From positions 1 to 7,577 of the forward strand of contig JARIAA010000198.1 of NCBI GenBank assembly GCA_029264635.1: 7,577 nucleotides of DNA, in the 5' to 3' direction. Source of the DNA: Psychrobacter sp. (lineage in GTDB: Bacteria > Pseudomonadota > Gammaproteobacteria > Pseudomonadales > Moraxellaceae). The first letter of the stretch is position 1; each line of letters begins with the position of its first letter. Position numbers and translations under genes: made by a program. Below, in pieces: positions 1-6,057 of this stretch. Below the pieces are notes generated by a model. The model saw only the letters and a list, made by a program, of their open reading frames with translations. It searched no databases and was not told the origin of the DNA.

Positions 1-795
1 ACCATCAGCTTTACGGGTAGCACCTCCACTGGACGCGCTCTTATGAAAGAAGGCGCAGATGAGCTTAAACTGTTAGGTTTAGAGCTTGGCGGTAAAACCC
101 CGCATATCGTTTTTCAAGATACCGATATTGATGCTTGTTTGCCTGTCGTTGAGAAGTCGCTTACCGTATTTACGGGGCAGTTTTGTATGACAGGTAGCCG
201 CATTTTGGTCCATAAAGACATCGCTGATGAAGTGCGCGACAAATTATCAAAACGCTTAGAAAACGTCAAAGTCGGTCATGCAATAGAGAGCGGCAATGAT
301 ATGGGCGCGATGATTGATAAGAACAGTGTGGAGCGCGTGAACAAGATGGTCGAGGCGGCTATCGACAAGGGCGCAAAGGTACTGGTTCGCGGTGGTCCCA
401 TAAACGATGGCAAGCTTACTAATGGCGCGTTTTATCAACCTACGTTGCTTGAGGTTGATGACAGCCAAGCAGATATTGTGCAACAAGAAATCTTTGGTCC
501 TGTGCTGACTTTGCAAGTCTTTGACACTGAGCGTGAAGCGATTGAGATGGCCAATGCGACCGAATACGGTCTGTCAGCGTGTATTTGGACCAAAGATCTA
601 GATAGATCGTTCCGTGTGGCCCGTGAAGTTGAAGCTGGCACGATTTGGTTTAATGATTGGGCGGTCATGCGTGATGAGTTTGAAGAGGGCGGTTATAAAC
701 AAAGTGGCGTGGGTCGCCTGCGTGGTCAGTCTACGCTTGAGGACTTCATTGAAGTTAAGCATATCGTCTTGCAACATGGTATTGTTGGCCAGTAA
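1..795 (+). CDS. Aldehyde dehydrogenase, C-terminal part (5' truncated by window edge)
   Basis: NAD(P)-dependent aldehyde dehydrogenase superfamily enzyme, which oxidises an aldehyde to the carboxylic acid. The reading frame is open from base 1, so the gene enters from the left; the ATG at 43 is internal. Visible in order are the cofactor-domain stretch ISFTGSTSTGR (bases 1-33), the LELGGK motif with the general-base Glu (codon 82-84), the catalytic Cys in GQFCMTG (codon 184-186), EIFGPVL, and near the end GGYKQSGVGR. Both catalytic residues are present and the C-terminus is complete, so the protein looks functional. About 264 residues are in the window; family members are usually near 480-500, so roughly the first 45% is missing. 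The substrate cannot be told from this part. It is followed by an intrinsic terminator, so it ends its transcription unit. Family assignment is secure; subfamily (for example betaine-aldehyde or aromatic-aldehyde dehydrogenase) is open. Confidence 0.93.
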   Translation, partial: TISFTGSTSTGRALMKEGADELKLLGLELGGKTPHIVFQDTDIDACLPVVEKSLTVFTGQFCMTGSRILVHKDIADEVRDKLSKRLENVKVGHAIESGNDMGAMIDKNSVERVNKMVEAAIDKGAKVLVRGGPINDGKLTNGAFYQPTLLEVDDSQADIVQQEIFGPVLTLQVFDTEREAIEMANATEYGLSACIWTKDLDRSFRVAREVEAGTIWFNDWAVMRDEFEEGGYKQSGVGRLRGQSTLEDFIEVKHIVLQHGIVGQ

Positions 796-832
796 TCAAA
801 GCGATAGCTTAACTTAAAAGAAATTCAAGAAT

Positions 833-860
833 GACAAACGTTAATGTTTGTCCTTTTTTT
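833..860 (+). terminator. Intrinsic terminator after the aldehyde dehydrogenase gene
   Basis: Arms GACAAAC (833-839) and GTTTGTC (846-852) pair perfectly over a six-base loop and are followed by C and seven T (854-860). It lies 38 bases past the dehydrogenase stop codon, so it separates that gene from the glutathione S-transferase. Confidence 0.8.
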
Positions 861-863
861 AAG

Positions 864-884
864 TGTCAAATGTCAAGTATCAAA
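864..884. repeat. Three tandem imperfect heptamers
   Basis: TGTCAAA, TGTCAAG and TATCAAA stand head to tail directly after the T-tract of the terminator. The array is very short and may be chance in AT-rich spacer. No function is assigned. Confidence 0.35.
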
Positions 885-905
885 CTTACCATTGAAGGGA
901 AGTGC

Positions 906-933
906 TTGCATTGTTATCATGACCCATTAAAAT
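906..933 (+). promoter_or_regulatory. Possible sigma70 promoter for the glutathione S-transferase gene
   Basis: A -35-like TTGCAT (906-911) and a -10-like TAAAAT (928-933) are separated by 16 bases, between the upstream terminator and the transferase gene. Transcription would begin near 940, giving a leader of about 88 bases to the ATG at 1028. This is by eye only; AT-rich spacer gives such matches by chance. Confidence 0.4.
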
Positions 934-1027
934 GCTATCACGACTACTTTTAATTGAAAGGTTGGTAGTAAGCCAATAGCTGTCATCTTTGAGCCGACCG
1001 ATCTTGATTCAACTGCGTATACTACCT

Positions 1028-1675
1028 ATGACTTTTGCACTTCATCGACTCTACTCCTTTCGTCGCTGCCCTTACGCTATGCGCGCACGTCTCGGCATCT
1101 TATTTGCCGAGCTGCAAGTAGAGCTGCGAGAGATAACGCTAAAAAATAAACCGCCTCAGATGCTAGCAATCAGTCCAAAAGGCACGGTGCCTGTTTTACA
1201 GCTCACTGATGGTACTGTGATTGCAGAGAGTAGAGAGATAATGGAATGGGCACTTGATCAGCAAGATTTGCAGGGATTGCTTGATGCTAAAGTTTTGCAC
1301 AATGCCAATGCGCTGATCGACCAAAACGACGACGAATTTAAATATTGGCTGGATCGCTATAAATACGCTGACCGCCATACAGGGATGACTCAAGAAGAGT
1401 ATCGGGTACAGGGTGAAGCCTTTTTACAAGTTTTAGAAGAGCGGCTTACTAAAAATCTTTATTTGCTAGGAGATAGTATAACGATTGCTGATATTGGCAT
1501 TATGCCGTTTGTGCGCCAATTTGCGCATGTGGATCGCGATCTTTTTTATAGTCTACCGTACCCACATTTGCAGCAGTGGCTGAAGCACTGGCTAGTACAT
1601 CCTCTCTTTTTGCAGGCGATGACTCAGTTTCAACCTTGGCAAGCAGACGATGCTATAGTGCTCTTTCCCGCTTAA
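1028..1675 (+). CDS. Glutathione S-transferase family protein (CPYA type)
   Basis: Cytosolic glutathione S-transferase of 215 residues, the usual length for the fold. It is expected to conjugate glutathione or carry out thiol transfer in detoxification or redox repair; the substrate is unknown. The N-terminal thioredoxin-like domain (about 1-77) starts LYSFRRCPYAMRAR, with Cys14 in a CPYA motif at the active site. GTVPVL (52-57) holds the cis-proline that contacts glutathione, and ESREIM carries the glutathione-binding acidic-Ser pair. The helical C-terminal domain (about 90-215) has the SITIAD capping box at 150-155. I chose ATG 1028 because homologues begin just before this first strand. 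The frame can be extended to a TTG at 989, but those 13 residues do not resemble the family. No strong ribosome binding site is seen for either start. The gene stands alone between a terminator and the broken NADAR gene. Confidence 0.85.
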   Translation: MTFALHRLYSFRRCPYAMRARLGILFAELQVELREITLKNKPPQMLAISPKGTVPVLQLTDGTVIAESREIMEWALDQQDLQGLLDAKVLHNANALIDQNDDEFKYWLDRYKYADRHTGMTQEEYRVQGEAFLQVLEERLTKNLYLLGDSITIADIGIMPFVRQFAHVDRDLFYSLPYPHLQQWLKHWLVHPLFLQAMTQFQPWQADDAIVLFPA

Positions 1676-1852
1676 TACTAAATAACTACTGAGCACCTGC
1701 GTGGATATCAGCGCGTTACATATGGATTGTAAATCCTATGTCTAATCGATTGACCTCATAAAAATTAAAAAATCTAAATCTACGCGTTATATAGTTTTTC
1801 GAAGTTTCATAACAGTGATTCATAAATAACATTCATTATAAGGCATATTGCT

Positions 1853-2587
1853 ATGCAAGAAAGACACAACCCTATGCAACAAACGCAAAACGCTGTAGAA
1901 CACAGACCTGTATTCATGCCTAGAGTCAACAGTGACAATCTGGTAAAGACAGATATGGTGAGATTTGAGCGGCACGTGGGGTTTGCCAGTCGACAAAAGA
2001 AAAAATCTATCAACGATATGCATCAAGTCATTCGCAAAAAGTACGGGTTCAATCACGTCTTAGAGCTATCAAGTAAATCTGGTAACAAGTTAAGTTTTTT
2101 GCTAAGTCCGCTGAGCTTAAAACTCACTAATGAGCACAATGGCAGGGCATATAGTGTCGAAAATGCCTTTCAAGCCAGTAAAGTTTTTGAGCATGGAGGC
2201 CCTTACCTCGATTTGCTAAGCGTCCCGCCAAGACAAGCTAAAAAAGACGAGCGCTTGCAAGGTTCGGGTGAGCTCATTGGCTATGATTATTTTGGGATGT
2301 AATGGAGCGTTGAGCCATTATCAGCGTTTTATGATTGTCTGTATGTGAATGCTCTCAAACAAAACATGCAACTGCATGAAGACGTCATGCAATATCAAGC
2401 TTTTACAGATATGGAGTTCAATCATAAAAAATCTATCCATTGTCCAGCTTATGCACTAGCGATGTTTGTGGCACTCAATAAACGCGAGTTGCTCGATAAC
2501 GTTGAAGACCCAATGGTTTTTTATGACTTATACCATGATTTTAAAGTAAGTAATACCGCAAATTCTTTGGAAGGCGGTTGGGTATAA
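1853..2587 (+). pseudogene. DarT1-associated NADAR antitoxin family gene interrupted by an in-frame stop
   Basis: The family (DUF6977/NADAR) removes ADP-ribose from guanine and counters DarT1 toxins, which ADP-ribosylate DNA. The frame from ATG 1853 shows, in order, RPVFMP near residue 18, an FERHVGFASRQKKKS segment, ELSSKS, the NADAR signature YSVENAFQASKVFEHGGPY (100-118), and GYDYFG. It then meets TAA at 2300-2302 (codon 150). The same frame continues without a shift as WSVEPLSAFYDCLY, NALKQN, then FTDMEFNHKKSIHCPA, to TAA at 2585-2587. With the stop read as Glu, which I recall at this place in relatives, the product would be 244 residues and full length. A TAAGG ribosome binding site lies nine bases before the ATG, and a terminator begins at the final stop, so the gene borders are intact. 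No DarT gene is adjacent. It is best read as a recent nonsense mutation or sequencing error; translation of the 149-residue stub, or restart at GTG 2345, cannot be excluded. Confidence 0.85.
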
Positions 2588-2623
2588 AAAAAGCACCGAA
2601 CCTGCAAGGCTCGGTGCTTTTTT
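2586..2623. terminator. Bidirectional terminator between the NADAR gene and ddh
   Basis: GCACCGA (2593-2599) pairs with TCGGTGC (2611-2617), with a further CCT/AGG pairing inside the loop. The stem has seven A on the left and six T on the right, so it works for both the rightward NADAR gene and the leftward ddh gene. The NADAR stop codon overlaps the A-tract. Confidence 0.9.
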
Positions 2624-2657
2624 ATTTCATAAATTTTTTCTAGTTTAAAGCTATGGT

Positions 2658-3653
2658 TTACAGCAACTCTTTACGTAGCTGCGCGGGAGACTTGGGCGAC
2701 AATAAGGTAGGGGCGACGTCGAGCACGGTTTTTGCGCCAGTTTCACCAGTTTGATTCATCTTATAAGCGGCGCGGGCGTAGGCTACGAGCACGCTTGCGG
2801 TAAACTCGGGGTTACTGCCAAGCTTTAATGAAAACTCTAATACTTGATTGTTCTGCTCATTATCGATGCCGCTTACGCCACTGCGAATGACAAAACCGCC
2901 GTGAGGCATCTCGTGGTGCTCACGCTCAAACGTCTGCTCATCAATAAAGTGTACCGTGGTGTCGTAGTCAGCAAAGTAATCAGGCATAGTCACGATGGTG
3001 TCGCGCACGGTATCGGCATCAGCGTTATCTTCTAGCACAATATAGCATTCGCGGGTGTGCTTCTCACGGGTGCTAAGGGTTGGCTGCTTGCCGCTACGAA
3101 CTTGTGCCATAGCAGATTCTGAAGGAATAGTATATTGCACGCCAGATTTGACGCCGTCCACGCGGCGTACCGCATCTGAATGTCCTTGGCTCAAACCTTT
3201 ACCCCAAAAGGAGTAGGTTTCACCAACGGGCAAAATAGCTTCACCGTATAAGCGGTTGATAGAAAACAGACCAGGATCCCAACCGACGGACAACATGGCG
3301 ACTTTGTTGGCCTTTTTGGCAGGCGCATCAAGGGCGGCAAAGTACTCAGGAATCTTAGCGTGAGTATCGAAACTGTCAACGATATTAAATAAACCAGCGA
3401 GCGCTGGGCCCTGCTCAGGCAGATCAGACTTAGAGCCACCACATAAGATCAGCACATCTATATCGTCTCTATATTGGGCAATATCGTCCATCGCGTACAC
3501 AGGCACGCTATTATCAATCAGGGTGACGGAGGCAGGAGCTCGGCGGCTGAATACACCGACTAATTGCATGTCTGGGCTTTGCTTGATGGCGGCCTCTGCA
3601 CCGCGGCCAAGGTTGCCGTAACCGGCGATGGCGACTCTGATTACTGGGGTCAT
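2658..3653 (-). CDS. ddh: meso-Diaminopimelate D-dehydrogenase
   Basis: NADPH-dependent enzyme (EC 1.4.1.16) that reductively aminates L-2-amino-6-oxopimelate (tetrahydrodipicolinate) directly to meso-diaminopimelate, bypassing the succinylase route to lysine and peptidoglycan precursor. The 331-residue protein has the family length and closely follows the Corynebacterium glutamicum enzyme as I recall it. Visible are the Rossmann motif GYGNLG (11-16), SRR (36-38) where the NADP 2'-phosphate binds, CGGS (71-74), GWDPG (124-128), WGKGLSQGHSDAVRR (150-164), MPDYF, MPHGG (249-253), and DVAPTLLSP near the end. ATG at 3653 is preceded by TAAGG (complement of 3662-3666) at eight-base spacing, which supports this start. 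The gene stands alone, converging on the NADAR gene and sharing its terminator. All signature motifs are intact, so activity is expected. Confidence 0.95.
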   Translation of the reverse strand: MTPVIRVAIAGYGNLGRGAEAAIKQSPDMQLVGVFSRRAPASVTLIDNSVPVYAMDDIAQYRDDIDVLILCGGSKSDLPEQGPALAGLFNIVDSFDTHAKIPEYFAALDAPAKKANKVAMLSVGWDPGLFSINRLYGEAILPVGETYSFWGKGLSQGHSDAVRRVDGVKSGVQYTIPSESAMAQVRSGKQPTLSTREKHTRECYIVLEDNADADTVRDTIVTMPDYFADYDTTVHFIDEQTFEREHHEMPHGGFVIRSGVSGIDNEQNNQVLEFSLKLGSNPEFTASVLVAYARAAYKMNQTGETGAKTVLDVAPTLLSPKSPAQLRKELL

Positions 3654-3861
3654 TATATTAGCCTTACGTTAATGTGGCGGACAGTCGTTACTGCTGATAA
3701 GATACGTATCAGGTGGCACATGCTATGTAATTAACACGCAGTAAGCTGAACCATAATAAATGGATGATCTATAGAAATGGCATCTATTTTAGAGGATTAT
3801 CTTTACAAGTGATAGGGTGCTGTTACACTAAATTTGGACGGTGTTTAAAGATGTACAGCAC
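3654..3861. other. Intergenic DNA upstream of ddh with one palindromic element
   Basis: No credible gene is seen on either strand. It should hold the ddh promoter on the minus strand, but I find no convincing -35/-10 pair. The only clear structure is at 3694-3712: CTGATA and TATCAG arms around a core that includes the perfect 10-base palindrome GATACGTATC (3701-3710), about 50 bases before the ddh start codon. This could be an operator, but nothing identifies the protein that would bind it. Confidence 0.45.
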
Positions 3862-3901
3862 AAAAAAAGCCCCACTACTTATAATTAAGTAGTGGGGCTT
3901 T
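3862..3901 (-). terminator. Strong intrinsic terminator downstream of tRNA-Gly
   Basis: A perfect 16-base-pair hairpin is formed by 3866-3881 and 3886-3901 (arm core GCCCCACTACTTA) with a four-base loop. On the minus strand it ends in a run of seven T, so it stops transcription coming from the tRNA. On the plus strand only three T follow. Confidence 0.9.
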
Positions 3902-3923
3902 AAATGCTTTTTCAAGCTATATT

Positions 3924-3998
3924 TGGAGCGGGAAATGAGATTCGAACTCTCGACCCCAACCTTGGCATGGTTATGCTCTACCACTGAGCTATTCCCGC
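3924..3998 (-). tRNA. tRNA-Gly (anticodon GCC), atypical T-stem
   Basis: The 75-base gene, read on the minus strand, folds as a cloverleaf with an encoded CCA end. The acceptor arms GCGGGAA/TTCCCGC pair perfectly and the discriminator is T. The D-stem is GCTC/GAGC, and the anticodon stem TAACC/GGTTG encloses the loop ATGCCAA, giving anticodon GCC for GGC and GGU codons. The T-loop TTCGAAT is normal. Two features are unusual: the T-stem GAGAG/CTCAT has an A.A mismatch (positions 50/64) beside a G.T pair, and position 32 is A where a pyrimidine is the rule. The E. coli tRNA-Gly(GCC), as I recall it, has GCGAG/CTCGT and T32. A consensus promoter and a strong terminator flank it, so it is very likely transcribed. 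Whether it is a main or a divergent extra copy cannot be told here. Confidence 0.93.
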
Positions 3999-4036
3999 TA
4001 AATCATCGTTTAAATAACATCAGATGATGAAGGCGT

Positions 4037-4064
4037 ATTATACGCATTTTTTTATACCTGTCAA
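4037..4064 (-). promoter_or_regulatory. Perfect-consensus sigma70 promoter of tRNA-Gly
   Basis: On the minus strand, TTGACA (4064-4059) and TATAAT (4042-4037) both match consensus exactly, with a 16-base spacer. Transcription would start near 4030, leaving a leader of about 30 bases before the mature tRNA 5' end at 3998. The -10 is the centre of a perfect palindrome at 4033-4045 (GCGTAT, T, ATACGC). Confidence 0.88.
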
Positions 4065-4116
4065 TAGACCTCACGAAAAAAGTAAGAATTAGCAAGACAG
4101 ACATGTCATTCACCCA

Positions 4117-4146
4117 TTGATGTATGATATAAAAGATTTTTATAAT
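4117..4146 (+). promoter_or_regulatory. Probable sigma70 promoter of the keto acid decarboxylase gene
   Basis: TTGATG (4117-4122) and a perfect TATAAT (4141-4146) are separated by 18 bases. Transcription would begin near 4153, about 109 bases before the start codon at 4262. It faces away from the tRNA promoter, with about 52 bases between the two -35 elements. The -10 and the four bases after it (TATAATACGC) are identical to those of the tRNA promoter. Confidence 0.6.
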
Positions 4147-4248
4147 ACGCATTCCAAAAGCTTTATGAGCTATAAATAAGCTGGTATGCGCATTTATGAA
4201 GCATTTTTAAGTGTTTAAATAATCAATATTTTTATAAAAATTATTCTT

Positions 4249-4253
4249 AAGGA
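4249..4253 (+). promoter_or_regulatory. Ribosome binding site of the decarboxylase gene
   Basis: AAGGA lies eight bases before ATG 4262, in otherwise very AT-rich leader DNA, and fixes the start codon. Confidence 0.8.
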
Positions 4254-4261
4254 TAATCGTT

Positions 4262-5920
4262 ATGAGCCAACAATATACTATTGCCGATTACTTATTTGAT
4301 CGCATCGCTGAGGCGGGTGCAACTGAGATATTTGGTGTCCCTGGTGATTTTAATTTATCGTTTTTAGATAATATTATCGACTCTGATAAACTGCGCTGGG
4401 TTGGTAATACCAATGAGCTAAATGCAGGCTACGCAGCTGACGGTTATGCACGTGAGCGCGGGTTTGCAGCGATGGTCACGACGTTTGGGGTAGGAGAGCT
4501 GTCAGCGATTAATGCCACGGCCGGCTCTTATGCTGAGTACGCGCCTGTATTACATGTTGTGGGTGCTCCTACGATGGCGCAGCAGGAGTCAAAGCGTCGT
4601 ATCCATCATACTTTAGGAGATGGTGTATTCAATCACTTTATTAAAATGGTTGAGCCTGTCACGGTGGCACGCGCGCAAATTACCTCAGAAAATGCGGCAT
4701 CTGAGATTGATAGAGTCATCCGTTTGGTACTTAAAAAGCATCGTCCAGGCTATTTAATGTTATCGCCAGATGTAGCAAAATTGCCAATTTATCCGCCAAC
4801 GACTAAGCTTGATGATAGCCAAGAAGATATCACAAGCCAAGCGGCGCTAGCAGATTTTAAGCAAGCATTGATTGAATTTTTACCAAATAAAACTACGACG
4901 TTGATGGCAGATTTGATGGTGCATCGTTTGGGGTTGCAAGACCATCTCAAAGCCCTAATTGCTGATACTGATATCCCTTATACGACGTTGTCGTGGGGCA
5001 AAACCTTGCTTGATGAAAACAGTGAGCGCTGGGCAGGTACTTATGCTGGTGTCGCATCCCGTCCCGTCGTAAAAGATGCCGTCGAAAATTGCGAGTGCTT
5101 AATTAAAATCGGTGTGCAGTATACTGATACGACGACGGCAGGATTTAGCCAAGATATTAATGAGCAGGTGGTCGTTGATTTGCATTATGAGCGCGCAACG
5201 ATTAGCGGCCAGAATTTTGCCCCGATTGCGCTGAAAGATGCGCTGCAAGCGCTGCATGAAGTGATGACATCAGGGATTGAGATTACGCCCAAGCCGTTGT
5301 GCGCGCCCGTCAAACCACACAAGCAGCACGGCACCGATGAAGAAGCCATTCGTCAAGATGATCTGTGGCATATTATTGCAGATCATTTGGATCATAATAA
5401 TTTGGTATTTGCTGATCAAGGAACGGCCTATTTTGGTATCAGTGATGTGCGTCTACCCGAGGGCGTGACGAGTTACGGGCAGCCAATGTGGGGCTCTATC
5501 GGTTATACCTTGCCAGCAAGCTTGGGTGCTGCGATTGCCTCACCGCATAAGCGCAGTGTCTTACTGATTGGTGATGGCTCAGCGCTACTAACGATTCAAG
5601 AGTTAGCAGTGATGATAAAAGAGGGTATTCATCCTGTCATCGTACTCGTCAATAACGATGGTTACACAGTCGAGCGTGCAATTCATGGTGAAAATCAGCG
5701 TTATAATGATATCCCAGCGTGCAATTGGCACTTAATGCCGCAAGCGTTTGGTGCTGATGACAACAATAGCTTGGTGCTCAAAGCCGAAACTGCGGGTGAG
5801 CTAAAAGCTGCGCTTAAAAAAGCAGCGATGACGACCGATAAGATGGTATTTTTAGAAGTAATAACGGACAAACACGATATCCCGCCTTTATTGGTTGATA
5901 TTAGTGAAGCGCTTAAATAG
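4262..5920 (+). CDS. ipdC: ThDP-dependent 2-keto acid decarboxylase, indolepyruvate/phenylpyruvate decarboxylase type
   Basis: Non-oxidative decarboxylation of a 2-keto acid to an aldehyde, using thiamine diphosphate and Mg2+. In the indole-3-pyruvate route the product is indole-3-acetaldehyde, the precursor of auxin. The 552-residue length fits the family. The PYR domain at the N-terminus has FGVPGDFNL (24-32) and the catalytic Glu52 in NELNAGYAADGYAR, with the His pair at 115-116 in HHTLGDG. The middle domain spans about 195-345. The C-terminal PP domain has the ThDP motif from GDGS (437-440) to NN (464-465), then GYTVERAIHG with the active-site Glu471 and QRYNDIPACNW. The latter stretch is closer to Enterobacter indolepyruvate decarboxylase than to Zymomonas pyruvate decarboxylase. 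Substrate choice between indolepyruvate, phenylpyruvate and branched keto acids cannot be read from the sequence. The gene is monocistronic, with its own promoter and terminator, and converges on an IclR regulator. Confidence 0.88.
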   Translation: MSQQYTIADYLFDRIAEAGATEIFGVPGDFNLSFLDNIIDSDKLRWVGNTNELNAGYAADGYARERGFAAMVTTFGVGELSAINATAGSYAEYAPVLHVVGAPTMAQQESKRRIHHTLGDGVFNHFIKMVEPVTVARAQITSENAASEIDRVIRLVLKKHRPGYLMLSPDVAKLPIYPPTTKLDDSQEDITSQAALADFKQALIEFLPNKTTTLMADLMVHRLGLQDHLKALIADTDIPYTTLSWGKTLLDENSERWAGTYAGVASRPVVKDAVENCECLIKIGVQYTDTTTAGFSQDINEQVVVDLHYERATISGQNFAPIALKDALQALHEVMTSGIEITPKPLCAPVKPHKQHGTDEEAIRQDDLWHIIADHLDHNNLVFADQGTAYFGISDVRLPEGVTSYGQPMWGSIGYTLPASLGAAIASPHKRSVLLIGDGSALLTIQELAVMIKEGIHPVIVLVNNDGYTVERAIHGENQRYNDIPACNWHLMPQAFGADDNNSLVLKAETAGELKAALKKAAMTTDKMVFLEVITDKHDIPPLLVDISEALK

Positions 5921-5991
5921 CTGATGTGAATAGTTAGTAATTTAAGTGTTGTCCACATAACGCCCTGTAAAGGGATCGAATGGTAAACTAC

Positions 5992-6033
5992 AAAAAGTCC
6001 CATTCAATAGCAAAAATTGAATGGGACTTTTTT
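5992..6033. terminator. Bidirectional terminator between the decarboxylase and iclR-type genes
   Basis: A perfect 17-base-pair inverted repeat (5992-6008 with 6016-6032, core GTCCCATTCAAT) has a seven-base loop. Six T end it on the plus strand and five T on the minus strand. It serves the two convergent genes, lying 71 bases past the decarboxylase stop and 25 bases past the regulator stop. Confidence 0.92.
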
Positions 6034-6057
6034 ACTAATAGGGCATAATATCAATTC

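Noticed and set aside
989..1027. N-terminal extension of the glutathione S-transferase from a TTG start
   Set aside because: The 13 extra residues do not resemble the family, and the ATG at 1028 places the first thioredoxin-fold strand at the usual distance from the start. No better ribosome binding site supports the TTG.
1719..1740. Bulged hairpin CATATGGATT/AATCCTATG after the glutathione S-transferase gene
   Set aside because: It is imperfect and lacks a T-tract, so it is not a credible intrinsic terminator.
1750..1778. TTGACC with TCTAAA at 17-base spacing as a promoter for the NADAR gene
   Set aside because: The -35 is good but the -10 is poor, and this spacer is very AT-rich. It is too weak to list as a feature.
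2345..2587. Separate 80-residue gene starting at GTG 2345
   Set aside because: It is in the same frame as the upstream NADAR part, has no clear ribosome binding site and continues the same domain, so it is the 3' part of the broken gene.
4150..4261. Thiamine diphosphate riboswitch in the decarboxylase leader
   Set aside because: The enzyme uses ThDP, but the leader has none of the conserved thiamine-box elements such as CTGAGA and is mostly A and T.
5949..5957. TGTCCACAT-like DnaA box after the decarboxylase gene
   Set aside because: It is a single mismatched copy with no cluster, no AT-rich unwinding element and no replication gene nearby.
5701..6003. Antisense open frame of 100 codons over the decarboxylase 3' end
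   Set aside because: It is a shadow of the well-supported decarboxylase frame, has no recognisable domain and runs into the terminator hairpin. The other overlapping frames in the window were set aside for the same reason.
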